A stretch of 64,000 nt of DNA from Collybia mongolica (taxonomy: Eukaryota; Basidiomycota; Agaricomycetes; Agaricales; Clitocybaceae), in contig JAAXNY010000001.1 of NCBI GenBank assembly GCA_013420905.1, positions 5,270,001 to 5,334,000 on the forward strand, read 5' to 3'. The notes under the pieces are model-generated. The model was not told where the DNA came from. It ran no database searches and worked only from the letters and a program-made list of their open reading frames with translations. The position numbers were made by a program, and so were the translations under genes. Below are positions 22,958 to 32,999 of this stretch, piece by piece; the stretch's first letter is position 1; the number at the start of each line of letters is the position of its first letter.

Positions 22958-24620
22958 TTATGGATTTATGTGAGGTAGGGCAACATGTATATCTTGTGGT
23001 TCCTGGGCGTCATCCATCCCCGCTCTCGGATCATGAAAAGCTACCGAAAGACTTGCCGAAGCCTGATCGAGAGTGCCACTCCATAGGGTATCCAGTTCTA
23101 TGCGAGTCGTTTCCATCGTGGTATGGATTCCGATGGAACTCACTTCGTGGAGATTCAGCATGAGGTGGGACATCATGGTGCTTGAAATGCTACAATATTG
23201 GTTATTTGTAAATTGTGATCAAGTCTTAGTAAGATCATCTAGACGTTAAACACTCACTCGGCTGAAAAAGTTGATAAGCCTCCTTTCAGGAACGTCTATG
23301 CCAAGACTTTGGTCAGCTTCGTCGTAATCATAGCAAGAATTCGGCATACTCCACATAACTGTGGTAGCCATTAGTGTTAAATGTATATCAGGTTAGAGAA
23401 TTAACCAGTTGCACGTACGTAACATGTCAATATATTTGCGAAATTCGACAAAGCAATCACACTGCATGACGTTTGAAAGGTGGTCGGTCTGGAATATTAG
23501 GGAAGCTCACGCGAAGTATACGGAACCTATTGAAGGACGTGTGAACAAAATAGTCTGGGGAAAACGATAGCGACTGACCGTCTCGGAGTAAGATTTGGCT
23601 GATCGTGACGCTAGTAGTATAGGATTTATTGATCGTCCATGTTTTGGATACGGTGAGAGTGAACAAAAAGGCGTCGTATACGAACAGGGCCCACCAAGCA
23701 CTTGACATGCCTGGTGAAATGATCAATAGTAACTCGATAGGGGGGGAAACACAACATACGAATAGCCCTGTAAATATTCAGGGTTGATTAGTGTTGGTTG
23801 AGGGCAGAAAATAACCTATTCCGACGTTTCATTAGAGACACCGATATAACATTTCGATTTCAAGGCATTCTCCTGTCCAAACGCTAACCACTGCAAAAAG
23901 ACTCGTTAGATCGACGAGAATATGACAAGTATCTTATGAGAGAAGGTGACGCACCAGTGCGATGGCAAACAGAGATGCTCCAGTGCACACCATCAAAGAC
24001 CGTATCCGCCGCGAACAACTATACAGCGCGTAAACTCTCAACGATAGTAGAACTTAGGTAGAGAAATGAATATAGTGGATGGAACTGTCCTCAAAAGTGG
24101 GACGTGGAAAACTCATCTTACAGCATGTGATGAGTTGGTTTATGACCAGAAAAATCTGTCGCAGGACAAGGTAGTATCTGCAACTATATTGATGATCCTT
24201 TCGTCAACTTATGACGAGGTAGTTACGGGCGCCAGCATCCTGACCTCTTTGTGCGATGGTATTAGTGACATTAGTCATAAACTCAGAATTAGTTGCCACT
24301 CACGCGACTCGAAAAGCCTGTGAATCTAAGAGTCAATAATATGACATTGCCCAGAAGAGAGTTGTATCGATTTAAGAAAAAATAGCAAGAGCTCTTTGTT
24401 TTCGGCCGTCTCCAGATGTATTCGACCTCGCGACCTACGTTATCTGCATTAGGAACCCTTGAGGAGGGTTAGTAGTCAAATCGCATGCTTACCGAGAGTG
24501 ATGACATGATCATAGAACAGGATGGCTAGGAAATGCCATGTGATGAAATAAGCCCCGAACCCTCTCACAGTCGATCTACGTACAGTTGGCGAAGACACGG
24601 AGGTAGTTGCGGATCAGCCT
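22958..24620 (-). CDS. DUF6533-type membrane protein, tandem copy B
   Basis: A tandem paralogue of the gene at 20656. Recognised segments are: HFLAILFYDHVITL (about 24535-24490), LLSLRVYALYSCSRRIRSLM (about 24045-23985), MSSAWWALFVYDAFLFTLTV with SKTW and ISQILLRDG (23705-23585), a membrane exon near 23520, and the C-terminal exon STMMSHLMLNLHEVSSIGIH to the stop at 22958. Spacing of the pieces is like that in copy A, so the duplication covered the whole gene. The start codon and first exon are unresolved. The family is expanded in basidiomycetes; no biochemical role is known to me. Confidence 0.75.
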
Positions 24621-25221
24621 ATTGGAAACATCCCAATGAGCGCAGTGTTACATAGACGATACAGCAGCTTATTTGCTTACAACTCTTGTGCCGTTTGGTG
24701 GGTGTCAACAAACATGGAGACTATGTTATGAAGGTTACGTGCAGATGATTATAATGGAGGTGAAGGGGTCCAAGTTGCATCAGCTGTGGACTTGCGAGTT
24801 CAAATGGGATGTTACTTCCTAGCGGGCGGGCAGGGTTGTATATGCGCGCGAGTTCGGACCGGGTCATTGACGTCACTTCAAGGTAGGGCTTGTGCTGACT
24901 GAGACTGTTTCCAAATTTACTACGACGTGCAACGAAAATAATAGTCCAGTAGTAAGGTGGTTTCCTCGAGTCGGTGAGTTAAGCTTGTCTATCGGCGGCG
25001 TTCCTGTCCAAGAAATCAAGGATCGCAAGGAAATCGGTATTGCCTTTGATCGTGACGAAATAGTTTTGCACTAGTGGCGATTTCGAGGCAGGCTGCCTGT
25101 GGACCCTGGCATTATGAAACAAAGGGTCCCTTCCTGACTCGAAACCCGCTTACACCAAAAAGCATACATTTTGGCTTTGGATAGAATTCAGAGAAGCGTT
25201 AAAATCTTGAAAATTCACTTC
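24621..25221. other. Gene-free stretch
   Basis: Contains the upstream region of DUF6533 copy B and the 3' flank of the amino acid permease. The small open frame at 24892-25074 has no recognisable domain. Confidence 0.5.
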
Positions 25222-27599
25222 TCAATTCGTCATAGGTGACACAGGGACTTGGCGGAAGACGTATCTCGGAACACCGTCGGTTTGCAACATCCATTCCCTC
25301 TGAAGCTTGTACCCTTTGCGCTTCGGTAACCATATACACCAGACATACCAATACGCTATCCCAATCCAGGACACCATAACGGCGACGAAGACGTGTAACT
25401 GAGAAAAAAAGGGTTAACTGAATACAAGTAATCGGGGCTCATCGTATATTGGAGTACGACTTACCCAATATGGAAGCTTATCATAGACCCTCGATCCAGG
25501 GGCAGGTGGGATAAGTGGGACGACGACGAGAAACACATTAGAAAGGAAGAATAAACCTATGATTATTTTTGGAGCGCGGAATGGAGGTTTCCAGTCCCAT
25601 TCACGATAAGCTGAAGTGTAGAGGAGGAGCAACCCGAATGAAACCATGGCGTTGATGATTGCTAGAGAATACGAAGACACTGTTATTTTGAGTTAGTTAG
25701 TCTCAGACCAAAAGGAATTGCGGTATCCGAGACTCACGACTGATCATGAAGAGATACGCGTCCCCGGGCGGGGGAGTGATCATGAAAGCGCATGACACTA
25801 CATATTGAGTGAAAAGACCGGCTAAAGGCGCATTGAAGGGTTTGTTACTGGCGAAAAATGATGGGTACGGAAGGATACCCTCACGACCGAGTTCTTGAAT
25901 AACTGCGGAAATGAATCTCTTCGTTAGTACGATTACAGCGGACCCGAGGGCAGGGTTAAACCTCGGCCTTGAGAGAATTGTCCGGCTAAAAGGTTGCCCA
26001 ACACTGATAGGGCAACAAATACGCTAAGTGCCTATATTTATCTCTTCAGCATTTACTGCGGAAATGTAGGCGATCTATTCTCACCCTTTCAGTTGTCGGG
26101 CCGTATAGGTTACGAAAGAACAGTGCTCTGTGGTCGGAGTTAGTGGATATGCTGGCCCGGGGTTCCCTATACATACGCAACAATCCTTCGACTTCCCAAG
26201 ATATCGGCCTTGGAGACGGCAGCGAAGTAGGCGATATTCACAAACAGGTACACAGTAGTTACAAGGAGCATTGCTAGGGGCGCAGCGCGTTTGATTGTTC
26301 GGACAGGGTCTCTTACCTCGGACAACGCGTAGTTTGCATTCGAATAGCCAACGAAAGACCTAAGCAACAAATAATTCATCAATGGATAAGAGAACACACT
26401 CAAGAACGTAACGCCCTACCATATAACATTGTAGAGCCCTGTGACAAACCCATTTGCTCCAGTTCCGCTTCCCTCCCACATCTTGGCCCATTCAAAATTT
26501 CGTGGCGTCTCATAACCCTCTCGCACAGTAAATCCCGGAATACCAGCAAGGCAAAGGATACCCGACAAGGCAATCGCAAAGAGGATAACAAGCTTGGAGA
26601 ACCCGAGTGTATTTTGGACCCGTAGCCCCCATTTCAGAGCAGTACCATGCATGACGAGACAGAACGTCAAACAGAGGAAAGCAACAAAGCGGGTATTGTA
26701 CCGAGAAGGAGTAAGAGAGAGAGAATGCACCACATCTGGCTGTAGCTTAATTTTAACTGCCATCAAAAATAATTTAGGCTTACATTCTCCGAAGACGATG
26801 CTGTTGGCCGCAGCGGAGCCCTGTAACAAGTGGGTCACTTCCAAGCTACATGATAACGGAATGTATGCGTACAGTGATCAAGGCATATATGGAGAACGCA
26901 CAAGTCATTAGGAACTTGGGACGACGGTATATGAACTCGAGGTAGTTCTTCTCCCCGCCACTTCGTGGGAGGCCCTGTCATATGAACCCCTTCGATGGAA
27001 GGTTCTATGAGAAGATTAGACATTATGGGACATACCGTTCCGAGTTCGATGTAAACTGTCGTTCCAGCAGCAGCGATAAGAGCACCAACGAGCCACATCA
27101 CCAATGCAACCCCAACACTACCAGAAGTCCGAAGAATGACGCTGGGCGTCGCATAGATTCTGCAGGCAAGACAGTTCATTACGGTTAGATGCATTCCACA
27201 ACGAAATAGAATGGTCAAACTCACCCAGTTCCTATCACCCGATTAAAAATGAGGAAAACGACACTAAATAAGCCTATTGGGGCGTTAGAGGGGTCGTGGC
27301 AATCGCTGAGAATAATCATCATTCACCAAGCTGTCGCTTTTGAATAGGAATGTTGTCGAATGATTCTCCTCTCCGCCTTACTAATTAGAGGACATGGTCA
27401 GTTATGAAAATGTCCGATTGCAATGCAATAAGTTGAGTTTCGTACAATCGCCCTCACCGCCGTGCAATGCTACCCCATCAAGTGCGTTCCCTGGTACGGT
27501 GGATGTGGGGTTAAAAGTTGTTTCATAACTTCCGTATCCCTGCAAAAGCCGGTCTGTCTCTGAGCCTGGAGATGAGTCGTCCTCAGTTGAGGTTGGCAT
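25222..27599 (-). CDS. Amino acid permease of the APC/LAT type (methionine permease-like)
   Basis: A plasma-membrane amino acid transporter with about twelve helices. The minus-strand start at 27599 gives MPTSTEDDSSPGSETDRLLQ, a hydrophilic cytosolic N-terminus. Recognised blocks in order are: FDNIPIQKRQLGLFSVVFLI then NRVIGTG (first helix), IYATPSVILRTSGSVGVALV, a block with LPRSGGEKNYLEFIYRRPKF, HGTALKWGLRVQNTLGFSKL, SFVGYSNANYALSEVRDPVR, then AAPLAMLLVTTVYLFVNIAY, VIQELGREGILPYPSFFAS, and a C-terminus YKLQREWMLQTDGVPRYVFR ending VSPMTN. These are hallmark segments of the LAT/high-affinity methionine permease group in fungi. There are many short introns; not all borders were fixed. Substrate specificity cannot be read with certainty. 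Confidence 0.88.
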
Positions 27600-28119
27600 G
27601 AACCTAGAAGTAACAGAGGGTACTGGTTTTCACGTCTGATAGACCTTTTCCTTCAAATTGTTTTCAGTCTGCTGCAACCTATCCCTGGCTATCCTAGGAT
27701 TAGTATATCTCTATGGTCGGTTTATGAATGAGTAAGAGCTTGGATAATGCGCCACTGGCACTGTGACGGAAATCGCGGACTCGGAACCAATTTCAGGGTT
27801 CACGCGACATGGGTTATGATCACGTGGAGTAATCAGAACAATGTTGCAGGGGACTTGTGGTGATATTTTGACTGAACTTAGATGCCTTTCCTGTACAATG
27901 GTAGTTGTATGGCTTAAGATTAGTTTTGATCACAGATCTAGAACGCCATCAGGGGAGGAAAAGTTTGTTGAGACGATCGCAAATGAAAATAAATCTTATC
28001 TTATCGCATCAAATGTCCATGATCACTTGTACATACAATCGGTGCGGAATATTCATCGTACGTTACAACAACTGAAGGATAATTTTAATGCGTGGCTTCT
28101 GAATTTTTGACTTTTCCCC
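27600..28119. other. Intergenic stretch
   Basis: No supported gene; one plus-strand frame at 27841-28110 lacks any recognisable domain. It is flanked by the permease start and the cyclophilin stop. Confidence 0.55.
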
Positions 28120-28809
28120 TTAGACGATACCCGACTGAGCGATGGCGACCTTTTTCTTGGTTGCGCCAGACGACGAGCCCAGCTTCTCAATGTCTTTCAC
28201 AATGTTCATCCCCTCAACGACCTCGCCTACAAAACAGTTAGAAATGCGCGAACATATGATACATTGAACGCTTGCTCACCGAAAACGACATGGGCACCAT
28301 CGAGCCACGACGTAACGACAGTGGTGATGAAGAACTGCGAGCCGTTGGTGTTCTTGCCAGCATTGGCCATGGAAAGGAGACCAGGTTTTGTGTGCTTCAG
28401 TTGGAAGTTCTCATCTAGAAAATATTTTAATAAAAAATTCAAAAATGAAACAGTATTATTACCTTCAAACTTCTCCCCGTAAATTGATTTGCCACCAGTG
28501 CCGTTGCCCCGTGTGAAGTCACCTCCCTGGAGCATGAATTGAGGGATGACACGGTGGAAGGCAGAGTTTGCATATCCGAAACCGTGTTGGCCAGTGGCCA
28601 ATTCACGGAAGTTTCTGGCTGTCTTGGGGACAACATCGTCGTAAAGTTTGAAAACGATGCGACCAGCGGCTGCGCCATCGATGGTGATATCAAACTATAA
28701 AAACAGTGACAAGTAGGTCAGATCGTGGTCGATCGGTGAATTCGAAAAAATATGGAAGGTATCTTTCACGTATATTAAATAGCGGGGAACTTACAAATAC
28801 GTTAGCCAT
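28120..28809 (-). CDS. Cyclophilin A-type peptidyl-prolyl isomerase, copy 1
   Basis: A single-domain cyclophilin of about 163 residues. The first exon is very short (MANVF), followed by a long intron and [20 protein letters not shown]. Active-site residues are present: [20 protein letters not shown] (catalytic Arg, Phe, Gln), FFITT and [11 protein letters not shown] (the Trp needed for cyclosporin A binding, and His). The C-terminus is [12 protein letters not shown]. There is no signal peptide or organelle tag, so it should be cytosolic. It catalyses proline cis-trans isomerisation and assists protein folding. The second copy at 29188 is in the same orientation and shares the exon layout around MANVF/FDI. 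Confidence 0.95.
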
Positions 28810-29187
28810 GATGAGTGGATGTGGAAGAGAAAGCTGTTTTGGAGATCAGGACGATGATGTTATCTGTTATAAAAGATCCGGCTGTTACCGATCATCTCAC
28901 GATGAGACAAACGGGTTACGTAATGGTCGAATTGGGTCGCTTGTAAGACGGAAACGGTTTCAGTGATAGTGAGCATTGGAGAAAAGACTCACTCAGTGAC
29001 TGCACAGACCATTACCAGATTTTGGCTTAATGGACGTTGTGAAAATATGACGTTAATGCCATGTTGTAGGCTATAATTACTATCCATTGCATGACGACAA
29101 CACCTCGTTTGTGTGAAAATGTGGCGGAACGGTCGGACCGTCGAACAGATTATATGATGCATGACATATATCCTTCCCGCGAGGGGT

Positions 29188-29867
29188 TTAAACAGTTCCC
29201 GACTTAGCAATAACTACCCTTGACTTGGGCGTACCAGAAGAACTCCCAAGCGCCTCGATTTCCTTAACAAGCTCCATATTCTTGACGACTTCCCCTATAT
29301 ACCAATGATAAGAGATCGCGTCGATGATGAAGGACGCTCATACCAAATACAACATGCGCGCCATCTAGCCATGCAGTGGTGATTGTAGTGATGAAAAACT
29401 GGGATCCATTGGTATTCTTGCCCGCATTGGCCATCGAGAGTATACCAGGCTTAGTATGTTTTTTCACGAAGTTCTCGTCTATGGGGCAGGCATTATAATC
29501 GCTGAAACGGATGCTGAGAGGCAATCGCACCAGGGAACTTCTCGCCATAAATCGATCTGCCACCAGTGCCATTCCCTTTTGTGAAGTCTCCACCTTGAAG
29601 CATGAAGCTAGGGATGATGCGATGGAATGCAGACCCCGCATATCCATAACCGTGTTCGCCGATCGCTAGTTCCCGAAAGTTCTTGGCTGTCTGTGGCACT
29701 ACATCGTCATATAGTTTGAACTCGATGCGTCCAGCGGGCTTATCATTGATACTAATGTCAAACTGCCAGAGAAAGGATATGTCAGATGGGTCACTTGTCT
29801 AAACACAGAACAGCTGGTGGTGGGCCCGAAGGTCTCGGAAGCTCATACTCACGAATACATTTGCCAT
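29188..29867 (-). CDS. Cyclophilin A-type peptidyl-prolyl isomerase, copy 2
   Basis: A tandem paralogue of the gene at 28120. It starts MANVF with an intron, then [20 protein letters not shown]. The active-site segments [20 protein letters not shown] and [11 protein letters not shown] are intact, so it should be catalytically active and cyclosporin-sensitive. Introns follow KFP (donor GTGCGA) and VFG. It ends [13 protein letters not shown]. The intron near KFP is close to the position of the intron near KFE in copy 1. The two proteins differ at many positions, so the duplication is not recent. Confidence 0.95.
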
Positions 29868-30755
29868 GGTAGGTGAGCTCGAGAGGTGTGGTTGTGAAGG
29901 ATTGGGCGCTACGATCGGTTATGATAAGTCGGAAGTCGGATCAGAAACAAACATGTGGGGTTATACGGGTTGCTATCATCAAGGCTTCGCTATTGGACAT
30001 TGCTTTGCAAGATGGCGTCTTGACCACTATATATGTTCCGAATCTCCTTAGAGAACAGCAGAGATCCGGAATTAAAGGCCATGTGATGGTCCTTGGTGCC
30101 CATTCGTCTTCGACTGAATTGAGATGCAAACAAGGGAGGACACAAACGGGGGGAACAAAGGCGTAGGTGATGGTTCGTCACACCTGTAGTCTTCCGTTAG
30201 GTCGCAGAAGCCTAGAGAAAATATTGCCTCCCGGACTTGCGGATTCATTGGTCCGGGCAATATGTCAATGGACACGAGTGTTTTGAAGTTGATGATTCCA
30301 CAAGAAGCGCGCGCTTTAATTTAGACATGTCGGAGCTTGCACATTTCTGTGGGGTCGGCAAACCTTGAGGAGTCAGATGTAGTTCAATAGCGTGGGTGCG
30401 AAACATGGTCCAGGCGAAGGGGATAGCACTCTGTTCATCTCCGGGACCGAAAGGCACTCGGTTCGGATGAAAGGAGAGCACGACTAGATTCTTGATCGAG
30501 GGGGCCTTGCATTATCCTATGACGGGAAAGAAGTGGCCAGAGACCTGGGAAAGGGTACCTTCCGCCGTCGCGTATAGTTGTGGTCTGAAGGTAAATTGGA
30601 CAACCCCAGCGCTTTTATGAGCTGTGTGATTGCCGTGGAAAGAGTTGTTATGGCCCCAGGTCCAGACATCCCGGATTTTCTGGTAAAAAAGGCAGCATTC
30701 GAGACGTCAAGTCATGTTGGACACGTGATTGTGCACAGCCCCGAGTTCTGGAGTT
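29868..30755. other. Gene-free stretch left of the LINE
   Basis: No supported gene. Overlapping open frames at about 29870-30480 on both strands show no domain. The right end, 30756-30768, is the target site duplicated by the LINE. Confidence 0.5.
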
Positions 30756-30768
30756 ACCCCCGCGCCTA
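30756..30768. repeat. Left target-site duplication of the LINE
   Basis: ACCCCCGCGCCTA, identical to 37319-37331 directly after the poly-A tail. The first A could belong to the tail, giving 12 or 13 bp. Confidence 0.93.
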
Positions 30769-30884
30769 ACACAGTTTCCTTGATCTCTTACCACCACCTG
30801 GTAGGAGGTTAGACACGTAGTAAAGTTGCAAATTGCCATTACTCCCTGGTTGAGCCCACCCGCTCCCACCATTTCTTGCGCTGT

Positions 30885-32999
30885 ATGCCTGCCTCTCGCT
30901 CTAAAGATAAACCTCTTAACCCTCCCGACCCCCCCGGGGGCTCAGGGACGGTCGACCCTGCCACCGTCTTCCGACCTCCTCCGTCGAAATCTCCATCCCC
31001 CGCTATTAGCTTCTCTAGACAATCTCTGGAGCGGGCTCTACGCATTCAGAGGACGAAGCCCAGTAGGGCTACCTTCTCATCTGTCCACCCCTCTCCCGCC
31101 GGGAGCGACGAGGAGGGGGACCCTGAACTCGAGGCTGCCGACAATGCAGACTCTACTGTTAAGCGGACCGCCAAGGGCAAAGGCCGCGCTGCCGCACCCA
31201 CGGACGACGCCGAGATGATTGATGTCTCAGGCATCCCCACGGATGCATTTGCTGAAGGGGATGACGTTAACTTACAATACTCCTTCCAATTCCGTCGAGA
31301 TCCAAAGACTTGGACCTCTGACACTGAATCCGCTGCTTCCTCAGCGCGCGCGATCGCCTCCTTCCTTGAATTTGGTGCGCAAAATGGAAAGATGTGGAAT
31401 ACATCAGAATCTGACGGTCTCGTCGAGGCCTCAGGTCATCTGATCCGTGGCCTGGTCAAACATGGGTTTGTCAGGAACTCCCTCCGTGGCTTGGACCCCC
31501 AGTCCTCGACATGGACGTTCATGGAAAGTGTCGCGACCTCTATCCGCACTGCCCTTGCGGAGGAACGCCAGGCCCACCACGCCAAGTTCCCTCCTCCTAA
31601 AGTCCCTCCCGGCCAGCTGCCTAACCCATCCAGGCACCGGTCTTTCGCTCATCGCGGCTCGGACCCCGCCGGCGCTCGACGCCCCGGCACGTTCCAGCAA
31701 ACCAAACGACGTAACCCCGACAATAATCCTTTCAGGAACGGGATGTACGCGCCGCCGGCCCCGCTATACTCGCAAGTAGCAGGTGCCCCTCCACTGGCCC
31801 CCGGCCCTTCCAATCAGAAGAAAGCCAGGACCACTCAACATGAGGAGAGTTTAGTCAGGTTGGCCCAGGCCTTCCCGTACTCAAACCCGAATCAGGTCAT
31901 GGGTGCAAGCGAGCTGCTCGCACCAAAAACAGCCGGTCCTAGCGCTCCTAACAAGCGCAAGTCCACCACCCACGGCCTGTCACGCAAAGCGATGACAGTG
32001 TTCGCTTCCCCCGCAGTCCCATGGGACCTCAAACCATGCTGCGCTCCCCTGACTGACGCCCTCACAAAGGCACAGTCCAAACTCCGGATCCTGCACGAGG
32101 AGCGGTCACTTGGTAGCATCACTATCACAGCTGACAACATCCCGTCCGAGTCCGACATCAAGGTCATCCACCGCTGGTTCCAGTGGAACGCGGGACAGAC
32201 CGAAGTCAAGGATGCCACGATCTACGTGGAGGCTGGCTCGTCCAGATCCTCTATGATGGTCGCTGACTTCCCCTTCTACGGCCTCGAACCCAAGCTGGGG
32301 GAGAACGGCAAACCAATCCCTATCTCTGGGCAAGACGCACTCAACGTCCTGCTTCAACGGTGTAATGCCGAACAGAGAAAGGCTCTCCGATTCTACCACT
32401 CTGTCCCGCCCAGAGTAGTGAAAGCGTCTGGTCACGCGTCTAACGCGTACCTCTTCTTCGAGATATACGACTCGCGGGGCGGGTTGAATCTTAAAGCGCT
32501 CAAGGGAACCTCATTCCAGTGGGGGACCCATAGGCTCCGCTTCGCAGAGGCAACCCCCAGAGTGGGGGCGCCCCTATGCAACCGCTGTTGGAGGTACGGG
32601 CACCGCTCTACGGCGGCGGCCTGTCCTTCCAAAAGCATCCACTGTCAGAAGTGTGGTGGCAACCACGCCAAGAACTTCCACCGTGTATTGGCCTCGTGCT
32701 GCAAAGCACAGCCGAACGCGAAACCACCTATCACGGCTACACCAGGTAACGAGCCGTGCCCCCACCCAGACAGGTGCATCAACTGTCGAACCGCCGGTCA
32801 CCCGTCGGATTCGAGGGACTGCCCCTTCTGGAAGAAGAGATACAATGCCGGGTGGATCCTGGCTAAGTATAAATCCGTCAAAGTAGGCGACGCCATCATC
32901 GTCCCCCTTAGTAAGCTCACTGGCGCTTCCCCACCTCTAGGACCCCGTCCCCGAGCTGGAGAGCGTCATCTCCACGCTCAGCAAACTAGTCATCAATGA
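30885..32999 (+). CDS. LINE ORF1: nucleic-acid-binding protein with zinc knuckles
   Basis: A 704-residue protein starting at ATG 30885 (MPASRSKDKPLNPPDPPGG); the upstream in-frame triplets are non-ATG. The N-terminal half is Pro/Ser-rich and basic. The C-terminal part carries CCHC-type knuckles: C-x2-C-x4-H-x5-C (CNRCWRYGHRSTAAAC), a second C-x2-C cluster (CQKCGGNHAKNFH) and a third C-x2-C-x4-H-x6-C (CINCRTAGHPSDSRDC). Such proteins coat LINE RNA in ribonucleoprotein particles. The stop TGA at 32997-32999 overlaps the ATG of ORF2, which suggests coupled re-initiation. Confidence 0.93.
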   Translation: MPASRSKDKPLNPPDPPGGSGTVDPATVFRPPPSKSPSPAISFSRQSLERALRIQRTKPSRATFSSVHPSPAGSDEEGDPELEAADNADSTVKRTAKGKGRAAAPTDDAEMIDVSGIPTDAFAEGDDVNLQYSFQFRRDPKTWTSDTESAASSARAIASFLEFGAQNGKMWNTSESDGLVEASGHLIRGLVKHGFVRNSLRGLDPQSSTWTFMESVATSIRTALAEERQAHHAKFPPPKVPPGQLPNPSRHRSFAHRGSDPAGARRPGTFQQTKRRNPDNNPFRNGMYAPPAPLYSQVAGAPPLAPGPSNQKKARTTQHEESLVRLAQAFPYSNPNQVMGASELLAPKTAGPSAPNKRKSTTHGLSRKAMTVFASPAVPWDLKPCCAPLTDALTKAQSKLRILHEERSLGSITITADNIPSESDIKVIHRWFQWNAGQTEVKDATIYVEAGSSRSSMMVADFPFYGLEPKLGENGKPIPISGQDALNVLLQRCNAEQRKALRFYHSVPPRVVKASGHASNAYLFFEIYDSRGGLNLKALKGTSFQWGTHRLRFAEATPRVGAPLCNRCWRYGHRSTAAACPSKSIHCQKCGGNHAKNFHRVLASCCKAQPNAKPPITATPGNEPCPHPDRCINCRTAGHPSDSRDCPFWKKRYNAGWILAKYKSVKVGDAIIVPLSKLTGASPPLGPRPRAGERHLHAQQTSHQ

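Noticed and set aside
29868..30481. Cluster of overlapping short open frames on both strands
   Set aside because: They overlap in several frames with no domain or conserved motif; most likely chance.
30876..30884. Start of LINE ORF1 upstream of 30885
   Set aside because: The in-frame codons there are TTG CGC TGT, not ATG; 30885 is the first ATG.
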